64,000 nt of DNA from Halomonas sp. 54_146. Its GTDB lineage: Bacteria > Pseudomonadota > Gammaproteobacteria > Pseudomonadales > Halomonadaceae. The notes under the pieces are model-generated. The model searched no databases and was not told the DNA's origin. It worked only from the letters and a program-made list of their open reading frames with translations. A program made the position numbers and the translations under genes. Within the stretch, counting starts at the first letter, position 1. Each line of letters begins with the position of its first letter. This document shows positions 1-10,747 of this stretch, piece after piece. The DNA lies in the NCBI RefSeq assembly GCF_001507855.1, contig NZ_LGEN01000008.1, positions 44,981-108,980 of the forward strand, written 5' to 3'.

Positions 1-548
1 AGCTGCTTGCCGCCGTGCTGCTTTCCGCTCAGGCCACCGATGTAGGGGTCAATAAAGCCACCGCACGCCTCTACCCTGTTGCCAATACCCCCCAAGCGAT
101 TATTGAGTTAGGTATCGACGAGCTGAAAGCGCATATCAAAACCATTGGCTTATACAACACCAAAGCCGAAAACCTGATGAAAACCTGCCACCTGCTGGTC
201 AATCAGCACGGCGGCGAAGTGCCCCAAACCCGCCAAGCGCTGGAAGCCTTGCCGGGCGTTGGCCGTAAAACTGCCAATGTGATTCTCAACACGGCGTTTG
301 GCCAGCCCACCATGGCGGTGGATACGCATATTTTCCGGGTTGCTAATCGCACCGGCATCGCCAAAGGTAAAGATGTGTTAGAAGTTGAGCAAAAGCTGCT
401 GCGTCATGTGCCTAAAGCCTTTCTACAAGACGCTCACCACTGGCTGATTCTGCATGGCCGCTACACCTGCATTGCCCGCAAGCCCCGCTGTGGTAGCTGC
501 CTTATTGAGGATTTGTGCGACTACAAAGACAAAACCGAGCTTGCTTAA
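1..548 (+). CDS. nth: Endonuclease III, 5'-truncated by the window edge
   Basis: Frame open to window start; LPGVGRKTANVILN HhH motif, VDTHIFRVANR, and C-terminal Cys cluster CIARKPRCGSCLIEDLC (4Fe-4S). Confidence 0.95.
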   Translation, partial: LLAAVLLSAQATDVGVNKATARLYPVANTPQAIIELGIDELKAHIKTIGLYNTKAENLMKTCHLLVNQHGGEVPQTRQALEALPGVGRKTANVILNTAFGQPTMAVDTHIFRVANRTGIAKGKDVLEVEQKLLRHVPKAFLQDAHHWLILHGRYTCIARKPRCGSCLIEDLCDYKDKTELA

Positions 549-613
549 TCGAACGTGCTTAATCGAACTTGCTTAGCCGGAACGTGCTTAGCCGCTTAAA
601 TCGCTTGACACCC

Positions 614-1687
614 TCACGCTGAACTTACTAGCAGTTGGCGGTAGGCCTCGCGCCACGCGGGCCACTCCCACGCGGTGGTATCGAGTGCTTCAGGGCGGCT
701 AGCGGGAACGGTTAGCCAAGCATTAAGCCGCGCATACAGCCCTTCCCGAGAGCCATCATAGCGATAGGCAGGCGGGTAAAGTGCAGGGAAACAGAGCCTA
801 TCAGGCACCAGCGGCAGCGCCCCGCGCTGAGCCGCCTCCATAATCGCTAAGCCCTGAAACTCATGCCACGTGGTCGAGACCACAATGCCCGCGCTTTCCA
901 GCAACTCGCGATAAGCAGGTTCTGGCTGCGGCCCCCACGCCACGATGTGCCTTGCCAAGCGCCGCTCTGCCTCGTCAAAAATGGCGGGCGCTTGACGAAA
1001 GCGCTGACCCAGCACCGCCAGCTCAAAGGCCACCCCGGCATCGCTTAATGCAAACAGTACGGCAAAGAAGTCGTCAGGGTTTTTGTCATACTCCCAGCGG
1101 TGGTTCCAGACAATGCGCTGTGGAACTGTTTTATTTACAGCCATTTGCTGGCCAGTTTCTGAACCATCAGCAATGGGCACCGGCAATACCCTGGCCCGCT
1201 CCCGCAGCGCTTCTAGTGGCTTAGCCGCAGGCAGGTTTTCAGGCATTTTTTTCAGAAAGGCTCGTGCACCGTCAATAAAAGAATCGCGGTTATAGGCGCT
1301 GTTAAACACCACGCAATCTGCCGCCAGCGCCGAGTAAAGGTTGACCATCTTGGCCTCTACTTGTGGCATCTGGTCGCTAGATTCCGGATAGGCAAACTGG
1401 TTTTCGTGGAAATAGACGATCTTTTTCGCTCGGCCAAGCTGCGGAAACAGCCCGACCAGCGTTGCCAAGTCCACCATCGACGTGGCTAGCACCGCATCAT
1501 AGTGCTGACTCAAAGTGTCATGTTCTTTTAGCAGCCAGCTCAGCGGGTTGCCGCGAATACGCCAGGCAAAATGCCGCGGCGCCAAGCTCAGGAGTGTCCA
1601 CGAGATGTCATCTAACTGGGCCATTAAGCTCTCAGCCCAGTAACGGTGGCTCACGGCTTCATAGGCAGATAACAGTAATACCCGCAT
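614..1687 (-). CDS. DUF3524-type glycosyltransferase (tRNA-queuosine alpha-mannosyltransferase-like)
   Basis: N-terminus MRVLLLSAYEAVSHRYWAESL, YFHENQFAYP, and C-terminal GT-B segment STTWHEFQGLAIMEAAQRGALPLVPDRLCFPALYP. Confidence 0.8.
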   Translation of the reverse strand: MRVLLLSAYEAVSHRYWAESLMAQLDDISWTLLSLAPRHFAWRIRGNPLSWLLKEHDTLSQHYDAVLATSMVDLATLVGLFPQLGRAKKIVYFHENQFAYPESSDQMPQVEAKMVNLYSALAADCVVFNSAYNRDSFIDGARAFLKKMPENLPAAKPLEALRERARVLPVPIADGSETGQQMAVNKTVPQRIVWNHRWEYDKNPDDFFAVLFALSDAGVAFELAVLGQRFRQAPAIFDEAERRLARHIVAWGPQPEPAYRELLESAGIVVSTTWHEFQGLAIMEAAQRGALPLVPDRLCFPALYPPAYRYDGSREGLYARLNAWLTVPASRPEALDTTAWEWPAWREAYRQLLVSSA

Positions 1688-2694
1688 TAAAAACCCTGTT
1701 GTTCAAGCTTGCCGGCCAGCATTTCTAACACCTCAATGCCTTGAACATCGGTGGGCAGCCAGGGCAACCTAGGCCGCGGCAAACGGGCAAACAGCGTATC
1801 AATACGCGCAAGGTAGCTCGCTTCCTGCTCACGCCTTGCCTGCAAAAAAGCCCCATCTGCATCGGCGGGTATCACGCGGTTAATCAGCGTGCCTGCCACG
1901 GGTATATTAACCTCTTCAAGCGCTTTAACGGCGCGGTCTGTCTCTAAAATTGGTAGACGCTCGGGGGTCATCACAAACAGAAAGCTACACGCCTTGGGGT
2001 CTTCAATGCGGCGTCTGGCTTGATGAAATAAGCGGCGGCGATTGATCAGCGTTTTAGCGACATCGCGGGTACGCTCGTCTAAATCATCCAGCGGGTCTTC
2101 GCTGGGGTCATCGAAAGGCGTTGCTACGTCGCGGCCACGCTTAGGCGTCAGGTGGCCCAACACTTTGCCCAACTCAGCAGATTTGCGATTATGCGCCAGC
2201 AGGCCATCGGTCCAGGCGGCCATGGCTTCGGGCAAGGTTAATAGCCTTAGCGTATGGCCGGTGGGTGCCGTATCGAAAATAATCAGGTCGTAAGGTGCGG
2301 TGTCATCGATCATCAAGCGCGCCAAGCGCTCCAATAAAGCGGCTTCCTGGGTGCCGGGTGATTGGCGCGTCAGACGCATCTGGCGCTCTAGCTCTTGCAT
2401 CATTTCAGGCGCAGCGTAGCGGCGCATCTGCTGGGTTACCCGCTGCAAGTGGGCTTCCACCTCAATGTCAGGGTCGATTTCCATGGCATCAAGATTAGGT
2501 AGCAGACGCCTGGGCACATCGCCTAACGGGCGATCAAACACATCGCCAAGGCTGTGGGCGGGGTCGGTGGAGACCACCAGCACCCGCTTGCCGCGGCTAG
2601 CGGCAAGCACCGCTAACGAAGCCGCCACCGTGGTTTTCCCCACGCCCCCTTTGCCACCGACCCAAAGCAGGCGACGGTTAAGTAGTGCTTGCAT
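1687..2694 (-). CDS. ArsA/GET3-family ATPase
   Basis: Deviant Walker A GKGGVGKTTVAASLA, STDPAHSLGDVF, FDTAPTGHTLRLL. Confidence 0.9.
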   Translation of the reverse strand: MQALLNRRLLWVGGKGGVGKTTVAASLAVLAASRGKRVLVVSTDPAHSLGDVFDRPLGDVPRRLLPNLDAMEIDPDIEVEAHLQRVTQQMRRYAAPEMMQELERQMRLTRQSPGTQEAALLERLARLMIDDTAPYDLIIFDTAPTGHTLRLLTLPEAMAAWTDGLLAHNRKSAELGKVLGHLTPKRGRDVATPFDDPSEDPLDDLDERTRDVAKTLINRRRLFHQARRRIEDPKACSFLFVMTPERLPILETDRAVKALEEVNIPVAGTLINRVIPADADGAFLQARREQEASYLARIDTLFARLPRPRLPWLPTDVQGIEVLEMLAGKLEQQGF

Positions 2695-2727
2695 GGCGTT
2701 CCTCTCTATCGCTAACAACCGCGGTGT

Positions 2728-3030
2728 TTAACAGCAGCGGAAATGGTCTAAAGGTGAGTGTTCCATCCCCATACGCCTGTGCCAGTCGTGAAAACGCTCC
2801 AGCAGCAGCGGCTGAAGCTCTAGGGTGTAGTAAGAGGCTGGGTTCTGCAGGCCCATCATTTCAGAGAACACCAGCAGCATAAACAGGTCGTCTTCGTCGC
2901 GTCGCGCCCGGGCAATGGCACCCCGATAGCGCGAACTATACACCTCTTCCGTGAAGAAGCGGGCCTGGTTTAACCAGGCCCGTAACTTGTCACGACGCGA
3001 CGACGACCCGTGTAACGGGTCATCGTGCAT
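2728..3030 (-). CDS. Small cory-CC-star-type protein, CstA-associated
   Basis: 100 aa ending in ...DHFRCC, lying between an ArsA-like ATPase and cstA; recognised family context. Confidence 0.7.
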   Translation of the reverse strand: MHDDPLHGSSSRRDKLRAWLNQARFFTEEVYSSRYRGAIARARRDEDDLFMLLVFSEMMGLQNPASYYTLELQPLLLERFHDWHRRMGMEHSPLDHFRCC

Positions 3031-3073
3031 AACGTTTACTCCCTTATCGCTTAACTAACATGCAATAGCAGCG

Positions 3074-4756
3074 TTAATCGCCTTGAGCAGCCATTTCAGC
3101 GCGAGAACGCTTAAGCGCTGAGGCACATTCCATCGCGACCATAATAGCCGCTACCAGCACGACAATATCCAGCACCAGCAGGAACATGTTGCCCTGGTTC
3201 CAGAACGTGCGCAGCTGCATGAGTAGCGCCAAAATGGTCATCACCAGCAGGAAGCACAGCGGCGCTAAGGTAAACCACATGGGGCGCTTCATGCGTACCA
3301 ACATCACGGTAATCACCAGCAGCGTCAGGCCTGCCAACAGTTGGTTAGTGGTGCCAAACAGCGGCCAGATGATCAAGCCGCCGGAACCATCAGCACCGCC
3401 CGCGCCAAACGCAAGCAGCAAGCAGGTTCCTACTGCCAAGCCCGTGGCAATGGCGGGCTTTTTCATCCACTGCTGATTATAGATGTCGCCCCACTCTTGG
3501 AAAATATAGCGCTGCAGGCGTAAGCCAGTATCCATCGTGGTGCCTGCAAAGAGCGCAGCCATGACGGTTAATAGCGTAGCAGCGGTTACTTCCGGCAAGC
3601 CAAGGCCGTTATGGATAATAAAGGCACCACCTTCCACAAAGGCATTAACGCCCCCCTGGCCGAAGGCAGAGTACATGGCCTGCCAATCGCCCAAGGTGGC
3701 AAAACCGGCCGTTGCTGCCAAAATGGCTGCCAGTGCGAGCATGCCTTCGCCCACCGCACCGAAATAACCTACAAAGCGCGCATCGGTCTCTTTGTTCAGC
3801 TGCTTAGACGTTGTGCCTGAAGAAACCAGCCCGTGGAAGCCAGATATTGCACCGCACGCAATGGTCACGAACAGCAACGGTATTAATGACGGCGTACCCG
3901 CTGGCACATCGCTATTAAACGCAGGCGCTACCAGCACCGGGTTCAACAGGACCAACGCGCCATACAAGATGAGCAAACCAATAAATAGCTGTAAGCCGTT
4001 AATATAATCCCGCGGCTGAAGCAGCATCCATACCGGCAGCAGTGAAGCAATCGCCGCGTAGCCAAACAGAATTAAAATCCACACCGCATTACCCGACATA
4101 CCGCCTACTTCAGCCGGCATTTGAATGGGTACCGAAGGCCCAATGCCGATCAATGCATAAAGCGCCCCAACCCCAATCAAAGAGACGAGCGCCAGGCTCA
4201 AAATCCGGCGGTAGATCAGTTGGCCAATAATCAGCGCCACAATAATGGCCCCCCAAACCGGCACTACCGCGCTTGGGAAATTCATCATCAGCCCGGCGAT
4301 GACGACGGCAAATACCGCGTTAACCATCAGTAATACCAGGAAGATAACGATCATAAAGATACTGCGGGCACGCTTACCGACCACATCACCCGTTAAAGCG
4401 CCCACCGATTTGGCTTTGTTGCGCACGCTGGCCCAAATGGCACCGAAATCGTGGATACCGGCAAAGAAAATCGTGCCGAACACCACCCATAAAAAGGCCG
4501 GTGCCCAACCCCAGATAACGGCAATAGCCGGGCCCACAATGGGGGCCGCGCCTGCCACAGAGGTAAAGTGATGGCCCCACAAGACAAACCGATTGGTTGG
4601 CACATAATCAATGCCATCCTCAAACTCATGGGCAGGGGTTTTGAAATCAGGATCTAGTTGATAGATCTTCTCGGCAATGAACTTGGAGTACACAAAGTAC
4701 CCCAAGGCCATTGCGCCAAGACCTACCACTAGCAGTAAGATAGCACTCATGGGCAC
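3074..4756 (-). CDS. cstA: Carbon starvation protein CstA family transporter
   Basis: 560 aa multi-TM; FVLWGHHFTSVAGAAPIVGPAIAVIWGWAPAFLWVVFGTIFFAGIHDFGA typical of CstA. Confidence 0.92.
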   Translation of the reverse strand: MPMSAILLLVVGLGAMALGYFVYSKFIAEKIYQLDPDFKTPAHEFEDGIDYVPTNRFVLWGHHFTSVAGAAPIVGPAIAVIWGWAPAFLWVVFGTIFFAGIHDFGAIWASVRNKAKSVGALTGDVVGKRARSIFMIVIFLVLLMVNAVFAVVIAGLMMNFPSAVVPVWGAIIVALIIGQLIYRRILSLALVSLIGVGALYALIGIGPSVPIQMPAEVGGMSGNAVWILILFGYAAIASLLPVWMLLQPRDYINGLQLFIGLLILYGALVLLNPVLVAPAFNSDVPAGTPSLIPLLFVTIACGAISGFHGLVSSGTTSKQLNKETDARFVGYFGAVGEGMLALAAILAATAGFATLGDWQAMYSAFGQGGVNAFVEGGAFIIHNGLGLPEVTAATLLTVMAALFAGTTMDTGLRLQRYIFQEWGDIYNQQWMKKPAIATGLAVGTCLLLAFGAGGADGSGGLIIWPLFGTTNQLLAGLTLLVITVMLVRMKRPMWFTLAPLCFLLVMTILALLMQLRTFWNQGNMFLLVLDIVVLVAAIMVAMECASALKRSRAEMAAQGD

Positions 4757-5281
4757 TGCTCCTTTGGTATGGTTTGCTGGTCGTTATTGACGTGCTTTTT
4801 TTTACTTGCTTTTTTACTCGCTATTTTCACTAGCGCTACTTATTAACCCTAGCGACTGACCTAGGGGGGAACAACGCTTTCAACATACAAAGTATTTATC
4901 AGTTAACTGTGAAGTTAATAAGAATACAATTTCAACGGCCTGAATTAATCCTAAAGTCTTACGCCATACGGCTTATATCGTCTATTTTTCCCGTGCTATC
5001 CATTTACCCCTGCTTCCTACTTTTCCTACTACTAACCCACGCCTCCCGCTAACCCACGCTTCCCAGCAATCTTGCTTCTAGCAATACTGATTGCCTGCAT
5101 TCGGCCAAGGTCGTCTTGGCCGCCCTTCTCTGTCTAACTACACTACATAGCCTGACTACACTACATAGCAAAATATCTAAATAGCGCTTACATAAATAGC
5201 GATCACTCTTGTACCAGCGAATTACCTGCGAGATATCCTGGCAGCGCTAACACGAACAACAAATAACGACAGGAGAGTTCC

Positions 5282-5656
5282 ATGGCCAAAGTGCTTGTGG
5301 TCGATGATGAACCCAACATTGTTCTATCTATTGAATTTCTGATGGAGCAAGCGGGATTCGAGGTCGTGACTGCCGAAGACGGTGAACAAGCCCTGGCGCG
5401 CGTCAACGATAGCCAGCCCGATTTACTGCTACTCGACATAAGCCTACCGGGGATTAGCGGTTTTGACGTGTTGGAACGGCTGCGCAGTGAAGCGGCCACC
5501 GCCCAGCTTCCCATTATTATGCTGACCGCTCACGGGCGTGATGTTGAACGGGAAAAAGGCATGGCGCTGGGTGCCGATGACTACATCACCAAGCCTTTCT
5601 CCACCCAAGCATTGGTCGAGAAAGTTAAAGCGCTGCTGATTGAGGAACAGCCATGA
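5282..5656 (+). CDS. Single-domain CheY-like response regulator
   Basis: [36 protein letters not shown]; 124 aa with no output domain. Confidence 0.9.
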   Translation: MAKVLVVDDEPNIVLSIEFLMEQAGFEVVTAEDGEQALARVNDSQPDLLLLDISLPGISGFDVLERLRSEAATAQLPIIMLTAHGRDVEREKGMALGADDYITKPFSTQALVEKVKALLIEEQP

Positions 5657-7716
5657 CCCGAGGCGGGCTACCTAAACGCCAGCGCCTGATTGGCCTATGG
5701 CTTCTGCTCAGCGGTATCAGCCTGCTGGGCGGCGCTATTTTTGCTGCTTGGCTGGATGCCCAGCTCGCCCCCACGGGCTGGACAAGAATAGCCCTATGGC
5801 TGGGCAGTTTTTCCGGCGGCGCGACGATCTTCTTGGTGGGCTTACTGCTTGAACGCATGCTGTTTACGCCGCTGCGCCACTTACAGGTGCAGCTGGCGCG
5901 CTTAGTCGCTAACCCTGATGCCCGCGACGAACACCCACCCGAAGGCTGGTTAAAAGGGCTCGGGCCTGATCTACGCCGTGTGCGCGAGAGCTGGCGGGCA
6001 GATCGCAGCCGCCTGGCCACTGCCCATGCCGAAGGCGCACGCAGCGCCGCCCGCATTCGCCAGGAACTTGAAACGCTACTGCAAGTGCTCGAAACGCCGC
6101 TACTGCTGTGTGACCACCACCGCCGCCTGATGCTATTTAATCAGGCCGCGGAAGACTTCTTTGTTGGCAATACCGGCCTTGGTTTAGGTAAGCGCTTAGA
6201 AGCACTTTTGCCCGTTGCCAGTTTGCAGCAAGCGCTCAGCCAGCTGCCTAACGACGGCTCGCCCAGAGAACTGCTAGCCCCCTGCGATGACCGCTGGCTA
6301 AAAGTGATCCTGCGCCGCGTGCCGGGCAGCAACGGCGAAACGCTGCTGACCTTTAGCGACGCCACCGCCTCGTGGTCGAGTGAAATGGGGGTAAGAGCCG
6401 AACTTGCCGATATGCTGACACCGCTGCGTCAACATACCGCCAGCCTGACCAGTGCCGCCGATGCGCTGATTCAATTGCGCCACCAAAGCGATGCTGATAC
6501 GTCACTGCTGCGCCAACGGTTTGAGCGCGTTATTCACGAGGAAGGCACCACATTAGGTGACAACGTTGCCAAAATTGGCCAGTTGCTCGACGACCTGCAG
6601 CATCAAGGGGAGCGTTTAACGCCCATGTGGTCGAACGACTTCTGGCAGGCCTTGGATGAGCGCCTTGATCCCGAACACCGCCTAATCACCCCAGTCGGCA
6701 TGCCGGCTTGGTTTAAAGGCGATGCGCCCGCGCTAATCGCACTGTTTGACTCACTCGTCAAACATTTAAACGCCCACCTTCCCGACAGCGGCTTTGAGGG
6801 AGAAATATGCCTGGGTAATAAACGTGTCTATCTGGATCTTATATGGCACGGCAAAGCGATACCCGAACACGAACTGGCCGAATGGCGCCAGCAACCGCTG
6901 GCCTCGTTGCCGCTCAACCCTACCGTTGCGGATGTACTGCGCCAACACGCCAGCGATATTTGGAGCCTGGCCGACGCCGATGGCGTTCATGCCCGCCTGC
7001 GCCTTCCCCTGCCCGCCATGGAACGGGTCGGCCCGCCCAGGGAAACGGCACCGCCGCGCCCCGAGTTCCACGACTTTGGCATTGCTGACCTGCCCCCGCC
7101 GGATGAGGCACTGGCCAGCCGCTCGTTGCGCAGCCTGGAAGTGGTCGCCTTTGACACCGAAACCACCGGGCTTGAGCTGCGCCGTGGCGATACGGTCATC
7201 AGCTTGGGGGCTTGCCGCGTGGTCAACGCCCGTTTATTGGCAAGCGAAGCCTTCGATCAAAAAGTTGACCCAAAGCGGCCAATCCCGCCTGCCAGCACGG
7301 CGATTCACGGCCTCACCGATGCGGATGTGATTGGCGCGCCACCGCTGGATATCGTACTTACCCGCTTTCGCGACTACGTAGGCGAAGCCGTATTGCTGGC
7401 GCATAACGCCGCCTTTGATCTACTCGCTATCAGTCACAAAGGTGTCGTTTTTGATATTCCTGTCATCGACACCCTGCTGATTTCGCGGGCGCTGGATGAA
7501 GCCTTAGACGGGCACGACCTGGATAGCCTTGCAAAGCGCTATGATCTGGCATTTCCGCCAGGCACACGCCACACTGCCCTAGGCGATGCCCGCGTTACCG
7601 CCGAGCTATGGCTAGCCTTGCTGCCCCGCTTGGAAGCCCGCGGTGTAGACACCCTAGAGCAGTTGCTAGCGCTGCAGGCCAATGCCTTTGACCGACAGGA
7701 TGCCAGTGCCTCATGA
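5653..7716 (+). CDS. Membrane-anchored sensor-like protein with C-terminal DnaQ-type 3'-5' exonuclease
   Basis: Two N-terminal TM segments; C-terminal [20 protein letters not shown] ... [10 protein letters not shown] ... [13 protein letters not shown] (DEDDh). Start overlaps the upstream stop (ATGA). Confidence 0.85.
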   Translation: MTRGGLPKRQRLIGLWLLLSGISLLGGAIFAAWLDAQLAPTGWTRIALWLGSFSGGATIFLVGLLLERMLFTPLRHLQVQLARLVANPDARDEHPPEGWLKGLGPDLRRVRESWRADRSRLATAHAEGARSAARIRQELETLLQVLETPLLLCDHHRRLMLFNQAAEDFFVGNTGLGLGKRLEALLPVASLQQALSQLPNDGSPRELLAPCDDRWLKVILRRVPGSNGETLLTFSDATASWSSEMGVRAELADMLTPLRQHTASLTSAADALIQLRHQSDADTSLLRQRFERVIHEEGTTLGDNVAKIGQLLDDLQHQGERLTPMWSNDFWQALDERLDPEHRLITPVGMPAWFKGDAPALIALFDSLVKHLNAHLPDSGFEGEICLGNKRVYLDLIWHGKAIPEHELAEWRQQPLASLPLNPTVADVLRQHASDIWSLADADGVHARLRLPLPAMERVGPPRETAPPRPEFHDFGIADLPPPDEALASRSLRSLEVVAFDTETTGLELRRGDTVISLGACRVVNARLLASEAFDQKVDPKRPIPPASTAIHGLTDADVIGAPPLDIVLTRFRDYVGEAVLLAHNAAFDLLAISHKGVVFDIPVIDTLLISRALDEALDGHDLDSLAKRYDLAFPPGTRHTALGDARVTAELWLALLPRLEARGVDTLEQLLALQANAFDRQDASAS

Positions 7717-7746
7717 ACCGCTTAACATTATGCAACACGTAACCTT

Positions 7747-7956
7747 ATGAAACCTTCAGGCGTGAAATCACGTAAAGCAGAGCGTTTGATGGCGTTAGTC
7801 GCTATCGCCCTATTACTGTTCTGCCCGCCGCTGATTATTGTGGTGGACCGTCTACCCTCTTTTAACGTGGGCTGGCTACCGCTGTATTTGTTTAGCGCCT
7901 GGGCGGTAGTGATTGGCTTAACCGCCTGGCTAATGGAACACCGCGCGGGGCACTGA
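7747..7956 (+). CDS. Small two-TM membrane protein
   Basis: 69 aa hydrophobic ORF sandwiched in the operon, 2 nt upstream of the histidine kinase. Confidence 0.7.
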   Translation: MKPSGVKSRKAERLMALVAIALLLFCPPLIIVVDRLPSFNVGWLPLYLFSAWAVVIGLTAWLMEHRAGH

Positions 7957-7958
7957 CC

Positions 7959-10715
7959 ATGCGTACAGAGCTGATTATTCTCGGCACGGCCTTTGGCTAT
8001 TTGGCACTGTTATTTGTGGTCGCCGCCTGGGGCGACCGACGCGCCGAACAGGGCCGCTCGATTATTGGTTCACCAACGGTATATGCCCTTTCTATCGCGG
8101 TTTACTGCACGGCCTGGACCTTCTACGGCAGCGTCGGGCGCGCTGCGGAGTATGGCCCCAGCTTTCTACTTATTTACCTGGGCCCTACCCTGGCAATGCT
8201 GATGGCCCCTTTTGTAATCCGCAAAATGGTGCGCATCGCCGCCCGCCAGAGAATCAGCTCCATTGCTGATTTTATCAGCGCCCGTTACGGCAAAAGCACC
8301 AGCTTAGGAGCGCTGGTGGCCTTAATGGCGCTAATCACGATCACCCCCTATATCGCCCTGCAGTTAAAAGCGATTACCGTTAGCCACGCAGTGTTGATTA
8401 ATTACCCTGATACCGCCAACGCCACCCTGATGGATGAACGCTTCTGGATGGATAAATCCCTCTGGGTCGCTTTGGTGCTGGCGGTGTTTATCATCTTATT
8501 TGGCACACGCCACCTGGATGCCAGTGAACGCCACGAAGGCATGGTGGCAGCCATCGCTTTGGAATCGTTGGTCAAACTGGTGGCGTTTATGGCCGTTGGC
8601 GTGTTTGTGGTGTTCGTGATGTTTGAAGGCCCGGCGGCGCTTTTTGCACAGGTTGCGGCCACGCCTGCACTGGTAGACAGTATGCGGCTGGACAATGCAC
8701 CGGGCGGGGTTACCGGCTGGGTAGGTATGCTGGTACTGGCGTTTCTGGCGTTTTTAACCCTGCCCCGCCAGTTTCAGGTATTGGTGGTCGAAAATGTCGA
8801 TGAGCAGCATTTAACGCGGGCAAGCTGGCTTTTCCCCCTCTACATGCTGCTGATCAACCTGTTTGTTATTCCGATTGCATTAGCCGGCCTGCTGCTGGGC
8901 GGCAGCACCGATGACCCCGACAGTTTTGTGCTAACGCTGCCGCTTTCAGCGGGGCTTGAAGGGCTGCCGCTGCTGGTGTTTATCGGCGGCCTTTCTGCGG
9001 CAACGGGCATGGTGATTGTGGAAACCATTGCGCTTTCCACGATGGTCAGCAACCAGCTGATTATGCCGCTGTTGCTGCGCTCCCGCCGCCTGCACCTTAG
9101 CACCCGGGGCGAGCTGGCCGGTTGGCTGCTGGGCATTCGCCGCGTGGCCATTGTGCTGATTCTGCTGCTTGGCTATCTCTACCACGCGCTAATTGGCGAC
9201 TCCTACAGCCTGGTGACGATTGGGCTGGTCTCCTTTGCTGGGGCTGCGCAGTTTGCCCCGGCGATGTTAATTGGCCTTTACTGGCGCGGCGCTACCCGCC
9301 AGGGGGCCACTATTGGCTTAATCGCTGGTTTCCTGGTGTGGTGCTATACCTTGCTGCTGCCCGGCTTTGCCCAGTCGGGCTGGCTGGATGCCGCCCTGCT
9401 TACCGAAGGCCCCTGGGGCATTGCCTGGCTGATGCCGTATGGTTTGTTCGGCCTCGAAAACTGGGATATTTATACCCATTCGCTGCTGTGGAGCATGTTG
9501 GCCAACGTGGGGCTGCTGGTGGGTGTTTCTCTGTTTACTCGCCCAACCCCACTTGAGCAAACCCAGGCAGCGCTGTTTACCGAAGCCATGCACCCGAACC
9601 TGCAAACCACGGCGCTATCTTCGTCACTATGGCGCGGGCAAACCACCCAAGGGGCGCTCAAAGAACTGCTGGTGCGTTATCTGGGCGCTCCAACCACCCG
9701 CCGCGTGTTTAGCCATAGCAGCACCAAGAGCGCTTATGCGGCGGATGAACCCGCCACCGCCGAGTTAATTACCCGTGCCGAGCAAGCGCTGGCAGGGTCG
9801 CTTGGCAGTGCCTCGGCGCGGGTACTCATCAACTCGGTGGTGCGCGGCGAGGCGCTGGATATCGAGTCGATCCTGAGCATTCTGGATACCACCTCACAGA
9901 CCCTTGAGTACAACCGCCGCTTAGAGCAGAAATCTCAAGAGCTGGTGCAAATCGGTGAAGAGTTACGCAGCGCTAACGAGCGGCTGCGCGAGCTGGACCG
10001 GTTAAAAGATGAGTTTGTGGCGATGGTCAGTCATGAACTGCGCACACCGCTCACCTCTATTCGCGCCTTTGCAGAAATTCTGCGCGATAGCATCGAACTG
10101 CCTGAGGAGAAGCGCCAGCATTTTCTTGGCGTGATTGTTCATGAGAGCCAGCGCCTGTCACGCTTGATTGAAGAGATTCTGGATCTTGCCCGCCTTGAGA
10201 GCGGCCGCTTAACCCTTAACCCGGTACCGCTTGACCTTGCTGCCCTCGCCCGCCACAGCATTGACACCATTGCGCATCTGCATAAAGAGCGTGGTATTGA
10301 GCTAGACGTGAACCTAGAGGCTGACCCGGCGATGGTCATTGGCGACCAGGATCGCTTAGAACAGGTGATTATCAACCTGCTGGATAACGCGGGTAAATTT
10401 GCCGACCGTGATCAGCCCAAAGTGCGCCTAGCGCTTTACCGCCACCGTCGCCACTTTCGGTTAAGCGTTGAAGATAACGGTGCCGGCATTAGCGCTGACG
10501 AGCGGGAGCGTGTGTTCGAAAAATTCCACCAAATACAGCAAGATAGCGATATTCCACGCGGGCGCCCCAAAGGCAGCGGTTTAGGCCTGCCCATCAGCCG
10601 AGGCATTATCGCCCATCTGGGAGGAAGGCTCTGGGTAGAAGATGCCAAACACTTAGGCGGAGCCTGTTTGACGCTGGAACTGCCTGCCGCACCTGATGCT
10701 GCTAATCCTTCGTAA
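7959..10715 (+). CDS. Sodium:solute symporter-domain hybrid sensor histidine kinase (CrbS/CbrA-like)
   Basis: N-terminal ~500 aa multi-TM SSS-like; MVSHELRTPLTSIRAFAEIL H-box, NLLDNAGKF N-box, GSGLGLPISRGI G-box. Confidence 0.88.
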   Translation: MRTELIILGTAFGYLALLFVVAAWGDRRAEQGRSIIGSPTVYALSIAVYCTAWTFYGSVGRAAEYGPSFLLIYLGPTLAMLMAPFVIRKMVRIAARQRISSIADFISARYGKSTSLGALVALMALITITPYIALQLKAITVSHAVLINYPDTANATLMDERFWMDKSLWVALVLAVFIILFGTRHLDASERHEGMVAAIALESLVKLVAFMAVGVFVVFVMFEGPAALFAQVAATPALVDSMRLDNAPGGVTGWVGMLVLAFLAFLTLPRQFQVLVVENVDEQHLTRASWLFPLYMLLINLFVIPIALAGLLLGGSTDDPDSFVLTLPLSAGLEGLPLLVFIGGLSAATGMVIVETIALSTMVSNQLIMPLLLRSRRLHLSTRGELAGWLLGIRRVAIVLILLLGYLYHALIGDSYSLVTIGLVSFAGAAQFAPAMLIGLYWRGATRQGATIGLIAGFLVWCYTLLLPGFAQSGWLDAALLTEGPWGIAWLMPYGLFGLENWDIYTHSLLWSMLANVGLLVGVSLFTRPTPLEQTQAALFTEAMHPNLQTTALSSSLWRGQTTQGALKELLVRYLGAPTTRRVFSHSSTKSAYAADEPATAELITRAEQALAGSLGSASARVLINSVVRGEALDIESILSILDTTSQTLEYNRRLEQKSQELVQIGEELRSANERLRELDRLKDEFVAMVSHELRTPLTSIRAFAEILRDSIELPEEKRQHFLGVIVHESQRLSRLIEEILDLARLESGRLTLNPVPLDLAALARHSIDTIAHLHKERGIELDVNLEADPAMVIGDQDRLEQVIINLLDNAGKFADRDQPKVRLALYRHRRHFRLSVEDNGAGISADERERVFEKFHQIQQDSDIPRGRPKGSGLGLPISRGIIAHLGGRLWVEDAKHLGGACLTLELPAAPDAANPS

Positions 10716-10747
10716 GGACAGGGACAGGAACAAGCCCTGACGAGGCG

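Noticed and set aside
847-1728. Several plus- and minus-strand ORFs overlapping the DUF3524 gene
   Set aside because: Alternative-frame shadow ORFs of a GC-rich gene with no recognisable product.
6794-7330. 178-aa plus-strand ORF inside the exonuclease gene
   Set aside because: Overlaps in a different frame with a well-supported DnaQ-like coding sequence.
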